Of a stretch of 64,000 bases of DNA, positions 1 to 7,774 are shown in pieces. Source of the DNA: Micromonospora cremea (GTDB taxonomy: Bacteria; Actinomycetota; Actinomycetes; Mycobacteriales; Micromonosporaceae); NCBI RefSeq assembly GCF_900143515.1, contig NZ_FSQT01000001.1, positions 2,604,001-2,668,000 of the forward strand. The letters run 5' to 3'. Positions within the stretch are counted from its first letter, which is position 1. Each line of letters opens with the position of its first letter. The notes beneath the pieces are model-generated. The model was given only the letters and a program-made list of their open reading frames with translations, had not been told where the DNA came from and searched no databases. Both the position numbers and the translations under genes were made by a program.

Positions 1-1
1 G

Positions 2-805
2 ACCAGGCTGGCCCAGCAGGGCAAGGCCGTCCTCACCGAGGCCCTCCAGGCATATGCCAGGAGTGGCATGGTGGGCCTGTCCGGCTTCACCGAGTTCCTC
101 GCCGATCTGCCCGACGGGGTCAGCCGGCTGGCCCGCGCCGACAAGCTCGCTCAGGACCTGGCCGAGACGCTGAAGGCGGCGATGGTCACCGACCCGCTCT
201 TCGGTGGGGTCGGTGCGCCGGCCGACCCGGGGCTGCTACTAACGCCGTCGCCGGGACGGCGGGCGCGGGTGTCGGTGATCAGTTTCATCGGTCTCGCCTC
301 CGACCAGGAACGGCAGAGCTTCGTCAATCAGTTGCAGATGGCACTCTTCGCCTGGATCAAGCGGCACCCCGCGGGCGATCGGCCACTGGGTGGGCTCTTC
401 GTCATGGACGAGGCACAGACGCTCGCCCCGTCCACCGGGAACACGGCCTGTACGGCCAGCTCGATCGCCCTCGCCTCGCAGGCCCGCAAGTACGGGCTCG
501 GGCTGGTTTTCGCCACCCAGGCGCCCAAGGGCCTGCACAACCAGATCTCCGGCAACGCGACGACGCAGTTCTTCGGGCTGCTCAACGCGCCCGCGCAAAT
601 CGACGCGGCCCGTCAACTGGCCGAGGCCAAGGGTGGGCGGCTGCCCGACATCGGCCTGCTGAGCAGCGGCGAATTCTACGCGGCTGGGGAGGGGTTCTCG
701 TTCGCCAAGGTCCGTACCCCGCTGTGCCTCACTCACCATCCCAAAGCACCGCTGAGTCCCGAGGAGGTCATCGCCCGCGCCCGCCCGGGCAGCGCCGACA
801 GCTGA
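2..805 (+). CDS. HerA/DUF87-type ATPase, C-terminal part (5' end outside window)
   Basis: The frame is open from base 2, so this is the last 267 codons of a longer gene. The visible protein is the C-terminal half of an additional-strand P-loop ATPase of the HerA/FtsK/VirB4 group. A Walker B-like strand, LFVMDEAQ, lies near base 400, followed by a sensor-like segment (LGLVFATQAPKGL) typical of DUF87 ATPases that scan or pump DNA. The Walker A motif must lie upstream of the window. The tail is hydrophilic, with no membrane segment. It ends 71 bp before the acetamidase gene on the same strand. A conjugation-type TraG/VirB4 ATPase is an alternative, but no conjugation neighbours are visible. Confidence 0.75.
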   Translation, partial: TRLAQQGKAVLTEALQAYARSGMVGLSGFTEFLADLPDGVSRLARADKLAQDLAETLKAAMVTDPLFGGVGAPADPGLLLTPSPGRRARVSVISFIGLASDQERQSFVNQLQMALFAWIKRHPAGDRPLGGLFVMDEAQTLAPSTGNTACTASSIALASQARKYGLGLVFATQAPKGLHNQISGNATTQFFGLLNAPAQIDAARQLAEAKGGRLPDIGLLSSGEFYAAGEGFSFAKVRTPLCLTHHPKAPLSPEEVIARARPGSADS

Positions 806-876
806 CCCGCCCGGGGTGACCGCTCGTGGGCATTGAGCATCTACCCTGCCCCGGCAGCAGCCACTAGCCTGCCCGG

Positions 877-1803
877 ATGCGACACACCCTCACACCGGGC
901 GATGAAACCCTGCACGGTCACTTCTCCCCCGACTTCCCGCCGGTGCTGACCATCGACCCGGGTGACACCGTCACCTACCGCACCCTGGACTGCTGGTGGT
1001 CGGTCGGCCCGTACCCCGGCGGGCGCAACCGGGACCGGCCGCGGGTCCCGCAGCACCAGCCCGACCACGGACACGCGCTGATCGGTCCGGTTGCGGTGCG
1101 CGGCGCCCGCGCCGGCCAGACCCTCGAGGTGCACATCGACGCGATCGTCCCGGGGAACTGGGGAACCACCGTCGCGGGTGGCTGGCCGAGCGGCTTCAAC
1201 GAGCGGTACGGCGTCGAGCAGGACGGGGTGGTGCACGACTGGGCACTGGACCCGGTGGCGATGACCGGCCGCAACCAGCACGGCCACACGGTCACGCTGC
1301 GCCCCTTCATGGGGGTGCTCGGCATGCCGCCGGCCGAGCCGGGGCGGCACTCGACGGTTCCGCCCCGACCCTGCGGCGGCAACCTGGACTGCAAGGACCT
1401 GACCGCTGGCACCACCCTGCTGCTGCCGATCCCGGTCGACGGGGCCCTGTTCTCCGTCGGGGACGGGCACGCCGCGCAGGGCGACGGCGAGATCGGCGGC
1501 ACCGCGATCGAGTGCCCGATGGACGAGGTGACGCTGACCTTGGACGTCCGCGACGACTTCCCGGTCACCGGCCCGGTGGCCCGAACCGCGGACGCCTGGC
1601 TGACGCTCGGCGTCGGAGCGACCCTCGACGACGCCACCTTCATGGCGCTGGACTCGATGCTGACGCTGATGCAACGGCTGTACGGCGTCAGCCGTCCGGA
1701 CGCGGTGGCGCTGGCAAGCGTCGCGGTCGACGTGCGGGTGACGCAGATCGTCAACCAGACCGTCGGCGCGCACGCGGTACTCCGCAACGACGCGCTGCGA
1801 TGA
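877..1803 (+). CDS. Acetamidase/formamidase family protein
   Basis: The product is 308 residues, the usual size for the FmdA/AmdA family, which hydrolyses formamide or short aliphatic amides to ammonia and the carboxylate in the cytoplasm. The N-terminus (HFSPDFPPVLTIDPGDTV, about residues 15-33) matches the family's opening. The GNWGTTVAGGWPSGF and RPFMGVLGMPP-like stretches and the C-terminal region are also in family order. The start is the first ATG of the open frame. It is probably monocistronic; the LysR gene downstream is convergent. Whether the substrate is acetamide, formamide or another amide cannot be read from the sequence. Confidence 0.85.
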   Translation: MRHTLTPGDETLHGHFSPDFPPVLTIDPGDTVTYRTLDCWWSVGPYPGGRNRDRPRVPQHQPDHGHALIGPVAVRGARAGQTLEVHIDAIVPGNWGTTVAGGWPSGFNERYGVEQDGVVHDWALDPVAMTGRNQHGHTVTLRPFMGVLGMPPAEPGRHSTVPPRPCGGNLDCKDLTAGTTLLLPIPVDGALFSVGDGHAAQGDGEIGGTAIECPMDEVTLTLDVRDDFPVTGPVARTADAWLTLGVGATLDDATFMALDSMLTLMQRLYGVSRPDAVALASVAVDVRVTQIVNQTVGAHAVLRNDALR

Positions 1804-1845
1804 GGGCTCCTGGTCAGACCGAACTGTCGACGGGGACTGCGGAGC

Positions 1846-2751
1846 TCAGCCGGTCTCGGTCAGGTCGGTCGTTGCCGCGAGTTCGGTGACCACGTCCAGC
1901 AGCCGGTGCAGGGCCGGTGGGGTGTTGCCGGCCAGCCACACCACCTCGGTACGCGCGGAGGCGCCGGTCAGCGGAACGAACACCACGCCGGTACGGCGAA
2001 GGCTGCGTGCCGAGCGGGCGAGCCGAGTGACCCCGATACCAGCGGCGACCAAGCCGAGCAGGCTCTGCACGTTGGCCTCCTCCTGGACGATGTCCGGGAC
2101 GAAGCCCGCTTCTCGGAACTGGTCGTCGTAGGCGCGGTGCCAGGGTTCCCACGAGCTACGCGGGGTCATCACCCACGGTTCGTTCGCCAGGTCGGCGAGA
2201 TTCAGTTCGGCGCGCTCGGCGAGCGGGTGGCCCTCGGGCAGTACGGCGCACACCGGTTCGGTCGCCAGGGTCCTGGATTGCAGGCCGGGCACGAGCGGGG
2301 TCCGGGTGAAGGCGGCGTCATAGCGCCCGGCGAGGACACCCTCGACCAGGGGCGCGATGGTGACGGACTCCGTCGCCAGGCGAAGGTCGGGGAGTTGGTC
2401 ACGCACGGCTCGGACCACCGGGGGCAGGAGGTGGTTGGCGACGGAGGTCAGGAAGGCCAGGCTGAGGCTGCCGACCTCGCCCCTGTGGGCCCGGCCCACG
2501 ACGGCGACGGCCTCGTCGGCACGGTCCGTCACGGCGCGGGCCTCGGCGACGAACAGGGCGCCAATGTCGGTCAGGGTGGTGCCGCGGCTGTCGCGGTCGA
2601 ACAGCCTGACCCCGAGGAGGCGTTCCAGGGCGGTGATCTGCTGGGACAGCGACTGCTGAGCGATCATCAGGCGGGCGGCGGCCCGTGTGAAGCTCAGTTC
2701 CTCCGCGAGGACCAGGAAATATCGCAGTTGCCGCAGTTCAGGGGTGGCCAC
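1846..2751 (-). CDS. LysR family transcriptional regulator
   Basis: This 301-residue protein has the classical LysR layout. A winged HTH at about residues 1-65 includes ELSFTRAAARLMIAQQSLSQQ, and a substrate-binding domain fills the rest. Translation starts at a GTG (MATPELRQLRYF). It is divergent from the SDR gene that starts 258 bp away, the usual arrangement for a LysR protein that controls its neighbour and itself from the shared intergenic region. The effector is unknown. No clear palindromic T-N11-A site was pinned down by eye. Confidence 0.9.
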   Translation of the reverse strand: MATPELRQLRYFLVLAEELSFTRAAARLMIAQQSLSQQITALERLLGVRLFDRDSRGTTLTDIGALFVAEARAVTDRADEAVAVVGRAHRGEVGSLSLAFLTSVANHLLPPVVRAVRDQLPDLRLATESVTIAPLVEGVLAGRYDAAFTRTPLVPGLQSRTLATEPVCAVLPEGHPLAERAELNLADLANEPWVMTPRSSWEPWHRAYDDQFREAGFVPDIVQEEANVQSLLGLVAAGIGVTRLARSARSLRRTGVVFVPLTGASARTEVVWLAGNTPPALHRLLDVVTELAATTDLTETG

Positions 2752-3009
2752 AGGGACAGACTGTAGCCATGCCAGGAAGCGTGTGTTGGGCGCTTCGCAG
2801 GCTGCCGCGCAGGATGGTTTCGGGAGCGATTGCCGGCGTACCTGTCAGGCCCAAGCAGTGCGGACATGACGAGGCCGGCATGCAGGACGGGCTCGAACTG
2901 CGGCACCGTGCTCCCGCCACGGCGAGCGCCGAAGTCGGGCAAAAGCACAATTTCAGACCCGGTTGTCGCCGCTGGACCCGAAACGACAAGTTATCTAAGG
3001 AATCCGATC

Positions 3010-3948
3010 ATGAATACAGAGCGCGTCACCACGCCTTTCGGCGCCCAATCCACCGCCGGTGACGTCGTCGCCGGTGTCGACCTCACCGGGCAGCGCGCCG
3101 TCGTCACCGGCGCCTCGTCGGGCATCGGTGTCGAAACGGCCCGGGCCCTCGCAGCCGCCGGCGCCGCGGTGACCTTGGCGGTACGAGACGTGGTTTCCGG
3201 CGAGGTGGCGGCGGACGACATCCGCGCCACGACTGGGAGCCAACTGATCCGGGTCGCTCCCCTGGACCTCTCCGACCAGGGGTCGGTCGCCGCCTTCATC
3301 AGCGCCTGGGAAGGCCCCCTGCACATCCTGGTCAACAACGCCGGGGTGTCGGCGACCCCCGAGATGCGGACGGCGGAGGGCTGGGAGCTGCAGTTCGCGA
3401 CCAACCACCTGGGCCACTTTGCGCTCACCAACGGGCTGCACCCGGCCCTCGCCGCGGCCGGCCGGGCCCGCGTGGTGTCGCTCAGCTCGATCGCACACGT
3501 GCAGGCACCGATGGTCTTCGACGACGTCAACTTCCGCGAACGCCCCTACGACCGTCTCCTCGCCTACGGCGAGTCGAAGACGGCCACCGCGCTGTTCGCG
3601 GTCGAGGCGAACAGGCGCTGGGCCGGCGACGGCATCACCACCAACGCGGCCAACCCGGGCGCGGTCACCACCAACCTGGGGCGCCACCTCACTGAAGAGG
3701 ACCTCGCGCAGCTTCCGGCGTACGACTTCAAGACCCCGCAGCAGGGGGCGGCCACCTCCGTGCTTCTCGCGTCCTGGCCGCAGCTCGAGGGTATCGGCGG
3801 CCGGTACTTCGAGGACTGCAACGAGGCGCCGCGCTACAACCCCGATGTACCGCTTCAGGGCGTCGCCGACCACGCGCTCGACCCCGCAGCAGCCGAGCGA
3901 CTGTGGCAGGTGTCGCTCGACATGCTCGCCGACGCACAGCGCGGCTGA
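3010..3948 (+). CDS. SDR family NAD(P)-dependent oxidoreductase
   Basis: The product is a 312-residue short-chain dehydrogenase/reductase. The glycine-rich cofactor motif TGASSGIG is at residues 33-40, NNAG at 109-112, and the catalytic Tyr and Lys are in YGESK (Y186, K190), preceded by the SLSS serine region. The start at 3010 is chosen because AAGGA lies at suitable spacing upstream; an in-frame upstream extension lacks such a site and reads like non-coding sequence. Its size and the long segment after the YxxxK motif resemble the retinol-dehydrogenase/WWOX-like SDR group. It is probably controlled by the divergent LysR gene. The substrate is not predictable. Confidence 0.88.
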   Translation: MNTERVTTPFGAQSTAGDVVAGVDLTGQRAVVTGASSGIGVETARALAAAGAAVTLAVRDVVSGEVAADDIRATTGSQLIRVAPLDLSDQGSVAAFISAWEGPLHILVNNAGVSATPEMRTAEGWELQFATNHLGHFALTNGLHPALAAAGRARVVSLSSIAHVQAPMVFDDVNFRERPYDRLLAYGESKTATALFAVEANRRWAGDGITTNAANPGAVTTNLGRHLTEEDLAQLPAYDFKTPQQGAATSVLLASWPQLEGIGGRYFEDCNEAPRYNPDVPLQGVADHALDPAAAERLWQVSLDMLADAQRG

Positions 3949-4047
3949 CCGGACAGCGCCCTCCCGGCCGGTCCCCGAACCGCCACTTCCAGTACGGCGT
4001 CTCCTCGCCGGCCGGGCAGGGCCTTCTCCGGTCGTCGGTATTCCTGG

Positions 4048-4067
4048 CTAGTACGGCAGCCGCCGTT
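4048..4067 (+). repeat. IS left end with CTAG flank (IRL)
   Basis: The sequence CTAG plus TACGGCAGCCGCCGTT forms the left terminus. The reverse complement of 5479-5498 is identical over all 20 positions. Confidence 0.9.
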
Positions 4068-5494
4068 TGAGATGCCGCTGGTAGAGCGGGGTGGACGCAA
4101 GGCGGCCACCGCGTGATCGTCTGTATGTTGTGGACATAACTTCAGATCTGGCGGTGGCCGCGGGTCACAGCGTAAACCCTGCCGGGTGGCGACGAGTGCT
4201 GGCTGGGGTGCTCGCCTCCTTCGCGGGCAGGTTCGGACGGGTCGAGCCGCGTCGCACGGCGGTGGCGTTCGTGACCGGGCTGCTGGCCGATATCGAGGTC
4301 AAGACGTGTTGGCAGTTGGCGGAGCAGGCTGGGCATGCTCGGCCGGATGCGATGCAAAGGTTGTTGTATCGGGCGGTGTGGGACGCTGACGCCGTCCGTG
4401 ACGACCTGCGTCAGGTGATCGTCGAACGGTTCGGTGACCCGGACGGGGTCCTGGTCGTCGACGAGACCGGGGATCTGAAGAAGGGCGTTCACTCGGTCGG
4501 GGTGCAACGCCAGTACACCGGCACCGCCGGCAGGATCGAGAACGCGCAGGTCGGGGTGTTCCTCGGCTACGCCAGCGAGCACGGGCACACCCTGATCGAC
4601 CGCAGGGTCTACCTGCCGGTGTCGTGGACCGAGGACCGGGACCGCTGCCAGGATGCCGGTGTCCCGGACGAGGTCGAGTTCGCCACGAAACCCGAGCTGG
4701 CAGCCGACATGGTCACCGCGGCGGTCGACGCCGACGTGCCCGCACGGTGGGTCGCTGCGGACGAGGCCTACGGCAACAGCAGCGCTTTCCGAGCTCACCT
4801 GCGCCAACACCGACTCGGTTATGTCCTGGCCGTGTCCCGCAGCCACCTGGTGCCCCTCGACGGCGGCAAGGTCAAGGTCCGGGCCGACCATGTCGCCGCC
4901 GACCTACCAGCCTCGGCCTGGCAGCGCCGCAGCGCGGGCGCCGGATCCAAGGGCCCGCGCTTCTACGACTGGGCCTGGCTCGACGAGGTCACCACCGACG
5001 CCGACCCTGACGACAGCGGCCGACACAGCCTCCTGATCAGGCGCAACACCTCCACCGGGGAACTGGCCTTCTACCGCTGCTGGACACCGCAATCGGCCAC
5101 CCTCGCCCAACTCGTCCGGGTCGCCGGGATCCGCTGGACCGTAGAGGTAGCCTTCCAAGCCGCCAAGAGTCAGGTCGGCCTCGATCAGCACCAGGTCCGC
5201 CGCTGGGACTCCTGGCACCGCTTCACCACTCTCGCCCTGGCCGCCCTCGCCATCCTGGCGATCTGCGCCGCCGACGCCGCCGACGAACCCCCGAAGAGCG
5301 ACTTGATCAAGCTGACCGTCAACGAAGTCCGTCGTTTGATCAACGCCTTCATCATCCGACCGATCCACGAACTCGCCCACCGTCTGCGCTGGTCACAGTG
5401 GCGGCGCCGCCATCAAGCCCGAGCCCGACAAGCCCACTACGAACGACGCCTCAACGCCGACCTTCAGCCATGATCCCGAACGGCGGCTGCCGTA
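4052..5494 (+). mobile_element. Complete IS701-type insertion sequence
   Basis: A 1,443-bp element with near-perfect 16-bp terminal inverted repeats (TACGGCAGCCGCCGTT at 4052-4067 and its complement at 5479-5494) encloses one DDE transposase gene. Both ends are flanked by CTAG (4048-4051 and 5495-5498), fitting the 4-bp target duplications of IS701-family elements. Because CTAG is palindromic, the repeats can also be read as 20 bp long. The intact ends and open transposase frame suggest a recent, possibly active copy. It sits between the SDR gene and a 5'-truncated MFS gene. Confidence 0.9.
4091..5473 (+). CDS. IS701 family DDE transposase
   Basis: The product is up to 460 residues. The DDE triad is visible as D124 (LVVDETGDLKK), D224 (VAADEAYG) and E352 (RWTVEVAFQAAKSQVGLDQH), the layout of IS701-family transposases. 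Translation from the GTG at 4091 gives 460 residues; an in-frame GTG at 4130 would remove 13 residues and cannot be excluded. The gene fills almost the whole element and is uninterrupted, so the enzyme is probably functional. There is no accessory ORF and no programmed frameshift is needed. Confidence 0.92.
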   Translation: MDARRPPRDRLYVVDITSDLAVAAGHSVNPAGWRRVLAGVLASFAGRFGRVEPRRTAVAFVTGLLADIEVKTCWQLAEQAGHARPDAMQRLLYRAVWDADAVRDDLRQVIVERFGDPDGVLVVDETGDLKKGVHSVGVQRQYTGTAGRIENAQVGVFLGYASEHGHTLIDRRVYLPVSWTEDRDRCQDAGVPDEVEFATKPELAADMVTAAVDADVPARWVAADEAYGNSSAFRAHLRQHRLGYVLAVSRSHLVPLDGGKVKVRADHVAADLPASAWQRRSAGAGSKGPRFYDWAWLDEVTTDADPDDSGRHSLLIRRNTSTGELAFYRCWTPQSATLAQLVRVAGIRWTVEVAFQAAKSQVGLDQHQVRRWDSWHRFTTLALAALAILAICAADAADEPPKSDLIKLTVNEVRRLINAFIIRPIHELAHRLRWSQWRRRHQARARQAHYERRLNADLQP

Positions 5495-5498
5495 CTAG
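5479..5498 (-). repeat. IS right end with CTAG flank (IRR)
   Basis: This is the perfect reverse complement of the left terminus at 4048-4067, ending in the CTAG duplicate that marks the insertion boundary. Confidence 0.9.
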
Positions 5499-6071
5499 TA
5501 CCTCGTCTTTACACCCGCGGCGCTCGTGCACGGTCCGGCCAGTTGGCCGGCGCTGCTGCCGGGACTCGCCCTGATCGGCGTCGGCGTCGGCCTCGCGACG
5601 CCCATCCTCGGCTCGGTCTCCATGTCCCTGGTGCCCGCCGAGCGCGGCGGCATGGCCGCCGGGGCCGTCAACACCACCCGCCAGCTGGGTTTCGCGTTCG
5701 GCATCGCCGCGCTGGGCAGTGTCTTCACCGCCCAGGCGCAGGCCACCCTGGCCGGACGTGGCATCCCGGACCCGGCACACGCGGCGCACGCCATCGCCGG
5801 CGGGCAGACACCCGGCCTGCTGCGTGCCACGCCGGCAGCCGGGCGGCAACTGCTGGACAGCGCGGCGCACGCCGCCGGGGTGGCCGGTGTCCAGGCGACC
5901 TTCGCCGTGGCCGGAGCCGCCGGCGTCCTCGCCAGCCTGCTCGTGGCCGTCCTCATGCGACCCGGCCGGCCGCGCGCCGCCACCCCGAGCGAGCGTCCGC
6001 CCGTCGCGGACGGGGGCGGGACGGTGCCCCGAACCCGGGACGCCCCCGCTCGGTTCGGTACCGGGCGGTAG
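5499..6071 (+). pseudogene. MFS drug-exporter remnant, C-terminal end only
   Basis: The reading frame is open right up to the IS edge, with a TAG formed by the CTAG flank immediately before it. The peptide corresponds to the last two or three transmembrane segments of a 14-TM DHA2/EmrB-type major facilitator, including SMSLVPAERGGMAAGAVNTT and RQLGFAFGIAALG, followed by a proline-rich cytoplasmic tail. An intact member would be about 450-500 residues; only about 190 remain. The missing 5' part is not on the other side of the IS, where only about 100 bp of non-coding DNA follow the SDR stop. The insertion was therefore accompanied or preceded by a deletion. Confidence 0.8.
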
Positions 6072-6171
6072 CCGCTGGTCCCGGGGACGCGCGGCGAGGA
6101 GCCGGCAGGCATGGTCGCCGCCGTAACGGGAACCGGAGAGCCGCCAGCAGGACCGACGGAGGAGACGCGCC

Positions 6172-6945
6172 ATGACGGACGCATCGAGCACCGGGGCGAA
6201 TCGTGCCCGCCTGCCGGGTTCGCAGGCGCAGGACGTCGCACCGCCGAACGGCGGCTTCGCCGTCGTGGAGATGTTCACCTCGCAGGGCTGCTCAAGCTGT
6301 CCTCCCGCCGAGGAGGTGCTGACCGAGATCGAGCGCGACGCCCGGATGCGGGGACAGCCGGTCTTCGCGCTCGGATTCCACGTCGACTACTGGGACGATC
6401 TGGGCTGGCCCGACCGGTTCGCCGACGCGGCGTACACCGCGCGGCAGGAGGCGTACGCACGGGCCTTCGGCACCGGACGCCTGTACACCCCCCAGATGGT
6501 TGTCAACGGCACCGTCGAGTTCGTCGGTTCCGACCGTCGACGGGCGGCGACGGCGATCGCGTCCGGCCTGACGTCGGCAACCACCACACCGCTCACACTG
6601 TCGGTGCAGGACTACGCCGCAGGCACGGGTGCCGGGCAACGGGTGGTGCTGGGCTACGAGACCGAGCGGCCTCCGGAGCGCGGGGTGCTGAACGTGGCGA
6701 TCGTCGAACGCGGCCTGGAGAGCGAAATCGCCCGGGGTGAGAATGCCGGGCGGACGCTGCGGCAGGACAACGTGGTGCGCGCCTTCACCTCGCTGGGTCT
6801 GGACGCCGAGCGTGCGCAGGTGGAGCTGCAGGCGCCGCCAGATCTTGATCCTCGGCAGGCCACTGTGGTCGGTTACGTGCAGAACGACGGTGACAAGGCG
6901 GTCGTCGCCGCCGCCGCCGTCGACCTGTCCGCCGTCGCGGGATGA
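6172..6945 (+). CDS. DUF1223 domain-containing protein (thioredoxin-like)
   Basis: The product is 257 residues. The DUF1223 signature is clear: VVEMFTSQGCSSCPPAE at about residues 25-41 with a CxxC pair, then GFHVDYWDDLGWPDRF and a YTPQMVVNG segment. The family has a thioredoxin-like fold and is often annotated as secreted in proteobacteria. Here no signal peptide is obvious, so a cytoplasmic location is likely. GGAGGAG lies just upstream of the ATG. The biological role of the family is unknown; the CxxC suggests redox or metal binding, which is inference. Confidence 0.82.
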   Translation: MTDASSTGANRARLPGSQAQDVAPPNGGFAVVEMFTSQGCSSCPPAEEVLTEIERDARMRGQPVFALGFHVDYWDDLGWPDRFADAAYTARQEAYARAFGTGRLYTPQMVVNGTVEFVGSDRRRAATAIASGLTSATTTPLTLSVQDYAAGTGAGQRVVLGYETERPPERGVLNVAIVERGLESEIARGENAGRTLRQDNVVRAFTSLGLDAERAQVELQAPPDLDPRQATVVGYVQNDGDKAVVAAAAVDLSAVAG

Positions 6946-7032
6946 GCGTGGGCTGATGGCGGTGCGTGAGCGGGCGTCACGTGACCATGGCGCTCTGGCA
7001 GAGGGGGCCTCGCGAAGCTAAGGTCCAAGACC

Positions 7033-7533
7033 ATGTCGGGGCGGTGGAGCCGAGCGCTCGGAATCCTGGCGATCGGGCTGTTCCTGGTCGCGTGCTACGG
7101 CTGCTTCACCCGGAGTTTGCCGGTGTGGCAGATCGTTGCCCTGGGCGCCATCGCGGTCTTCGGCGCGGTGGTGTGGACGGCGCTGACGGTGACGAAGGCG
7201 GTTCGGGAACGCGGTCCCGCCCAGGCGACCGCCACGGCGTACCTGGACGCGCTCGTCGCGGCTGAGTTCGCGGTCGCGTACGAGTTGCTCGACGAGCAGC
7301 GTCGGCAGGCCAGCGACCTGCCGACGTTCTCCGAACTGCACTCCGGTGGTCGGCAGCTCACCGGTTATTCGGTGGAGGGGACGACGGTGGTCGGCCCTGG
7401 GCAACCTCGTGCCGAGGTACAGGCGCACGCCCGCTTCGTTGATGGCGAGGTCGCGCCGCTGCAGCTGCTGCTGATCCGGCAGGCCGACGGCCAGTGGCGG
7501 GTCGCCGCATGGCGCACCGGCGAGCGGTGGTAG
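7033..7533 (+). CDS. Small membrane protein with NTF2-like C-terminal domain
   Basis: The product is 166 residues. Two hydrophobic segments (about residues 8-26 and 32-52) form a hairpin at the N-terminus. They are followed by a soluble domain that starts PAQATATAYLDALVAAEFAVAYELLDEQ, resembling DUF4878/NTF2-like extracytoplasmic domains. The last strand (LLLIRQADGQWRVAAW) is the typical closing strand of that fold. No catalytic residues are evident. It stands alone between the DUF1223 gene and the glucanase. Function is unknown; membrane topology and fold are inferred by eye. Confidence 0.7.
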   Translation: MSGRWSRALGILAIGLFLVACYGCFTRSLPVWQIVALGAIAVFGAVVWTALTVTKAVRERGPAQATATAYLDALVAAEFAVAYELLDEQRRQASDLPTFSELHSGGRQLTGYSVEGTTVVGPGQPRAEVQAHARFVDGEVAPLQLLLIRQADGQWRVAAWRTGERW

Positions 7534-7679
7534 GTGAGCTGAGCGCGGCCGGGTGAGGTGTCGGGTCGCGGCGATCAGCAAAGTGGGTGCAGGGTTTCGC
7601 GGGGGCGTTCACATCGCGACATCAGCACGCAGCCCGAGGGACACATTGACGAGTGTCTCCATGCTCGATTACCGTGCCG

Positions 7680-7703
7680 GAGTGAGAGAGCGCTCTCTCA
7701 CTC
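7680..7703. promoter_or_regulatory. 24-bp perfect palindrome, likely LacI-type operator of the glucanase
   Basis: Bases 7680-7691 are the exact reverse complement of 7692-7703, centred on a GAGAGCGCTCTC core. The core resembles the CebR/CelR-type operators (GGGAGCGCTCCC) that LacI-family repressors use upstream of actinobacterial cellulase and glucanase genes. It lies 71 bp before the start codon, just downstream of a TTGACG (7646-7651) that could be a -35 element. That placement would let a repressor block transcription. The identity of the binding protein is inference. Confidence 0.75.
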
Positions 7704-7774
7704 GACCTTCTCCTCGATTCAGACAACGTGCCAGCGTCGGCGAGGCCGGCATCCTGGCACGCGATGGAGGCACC

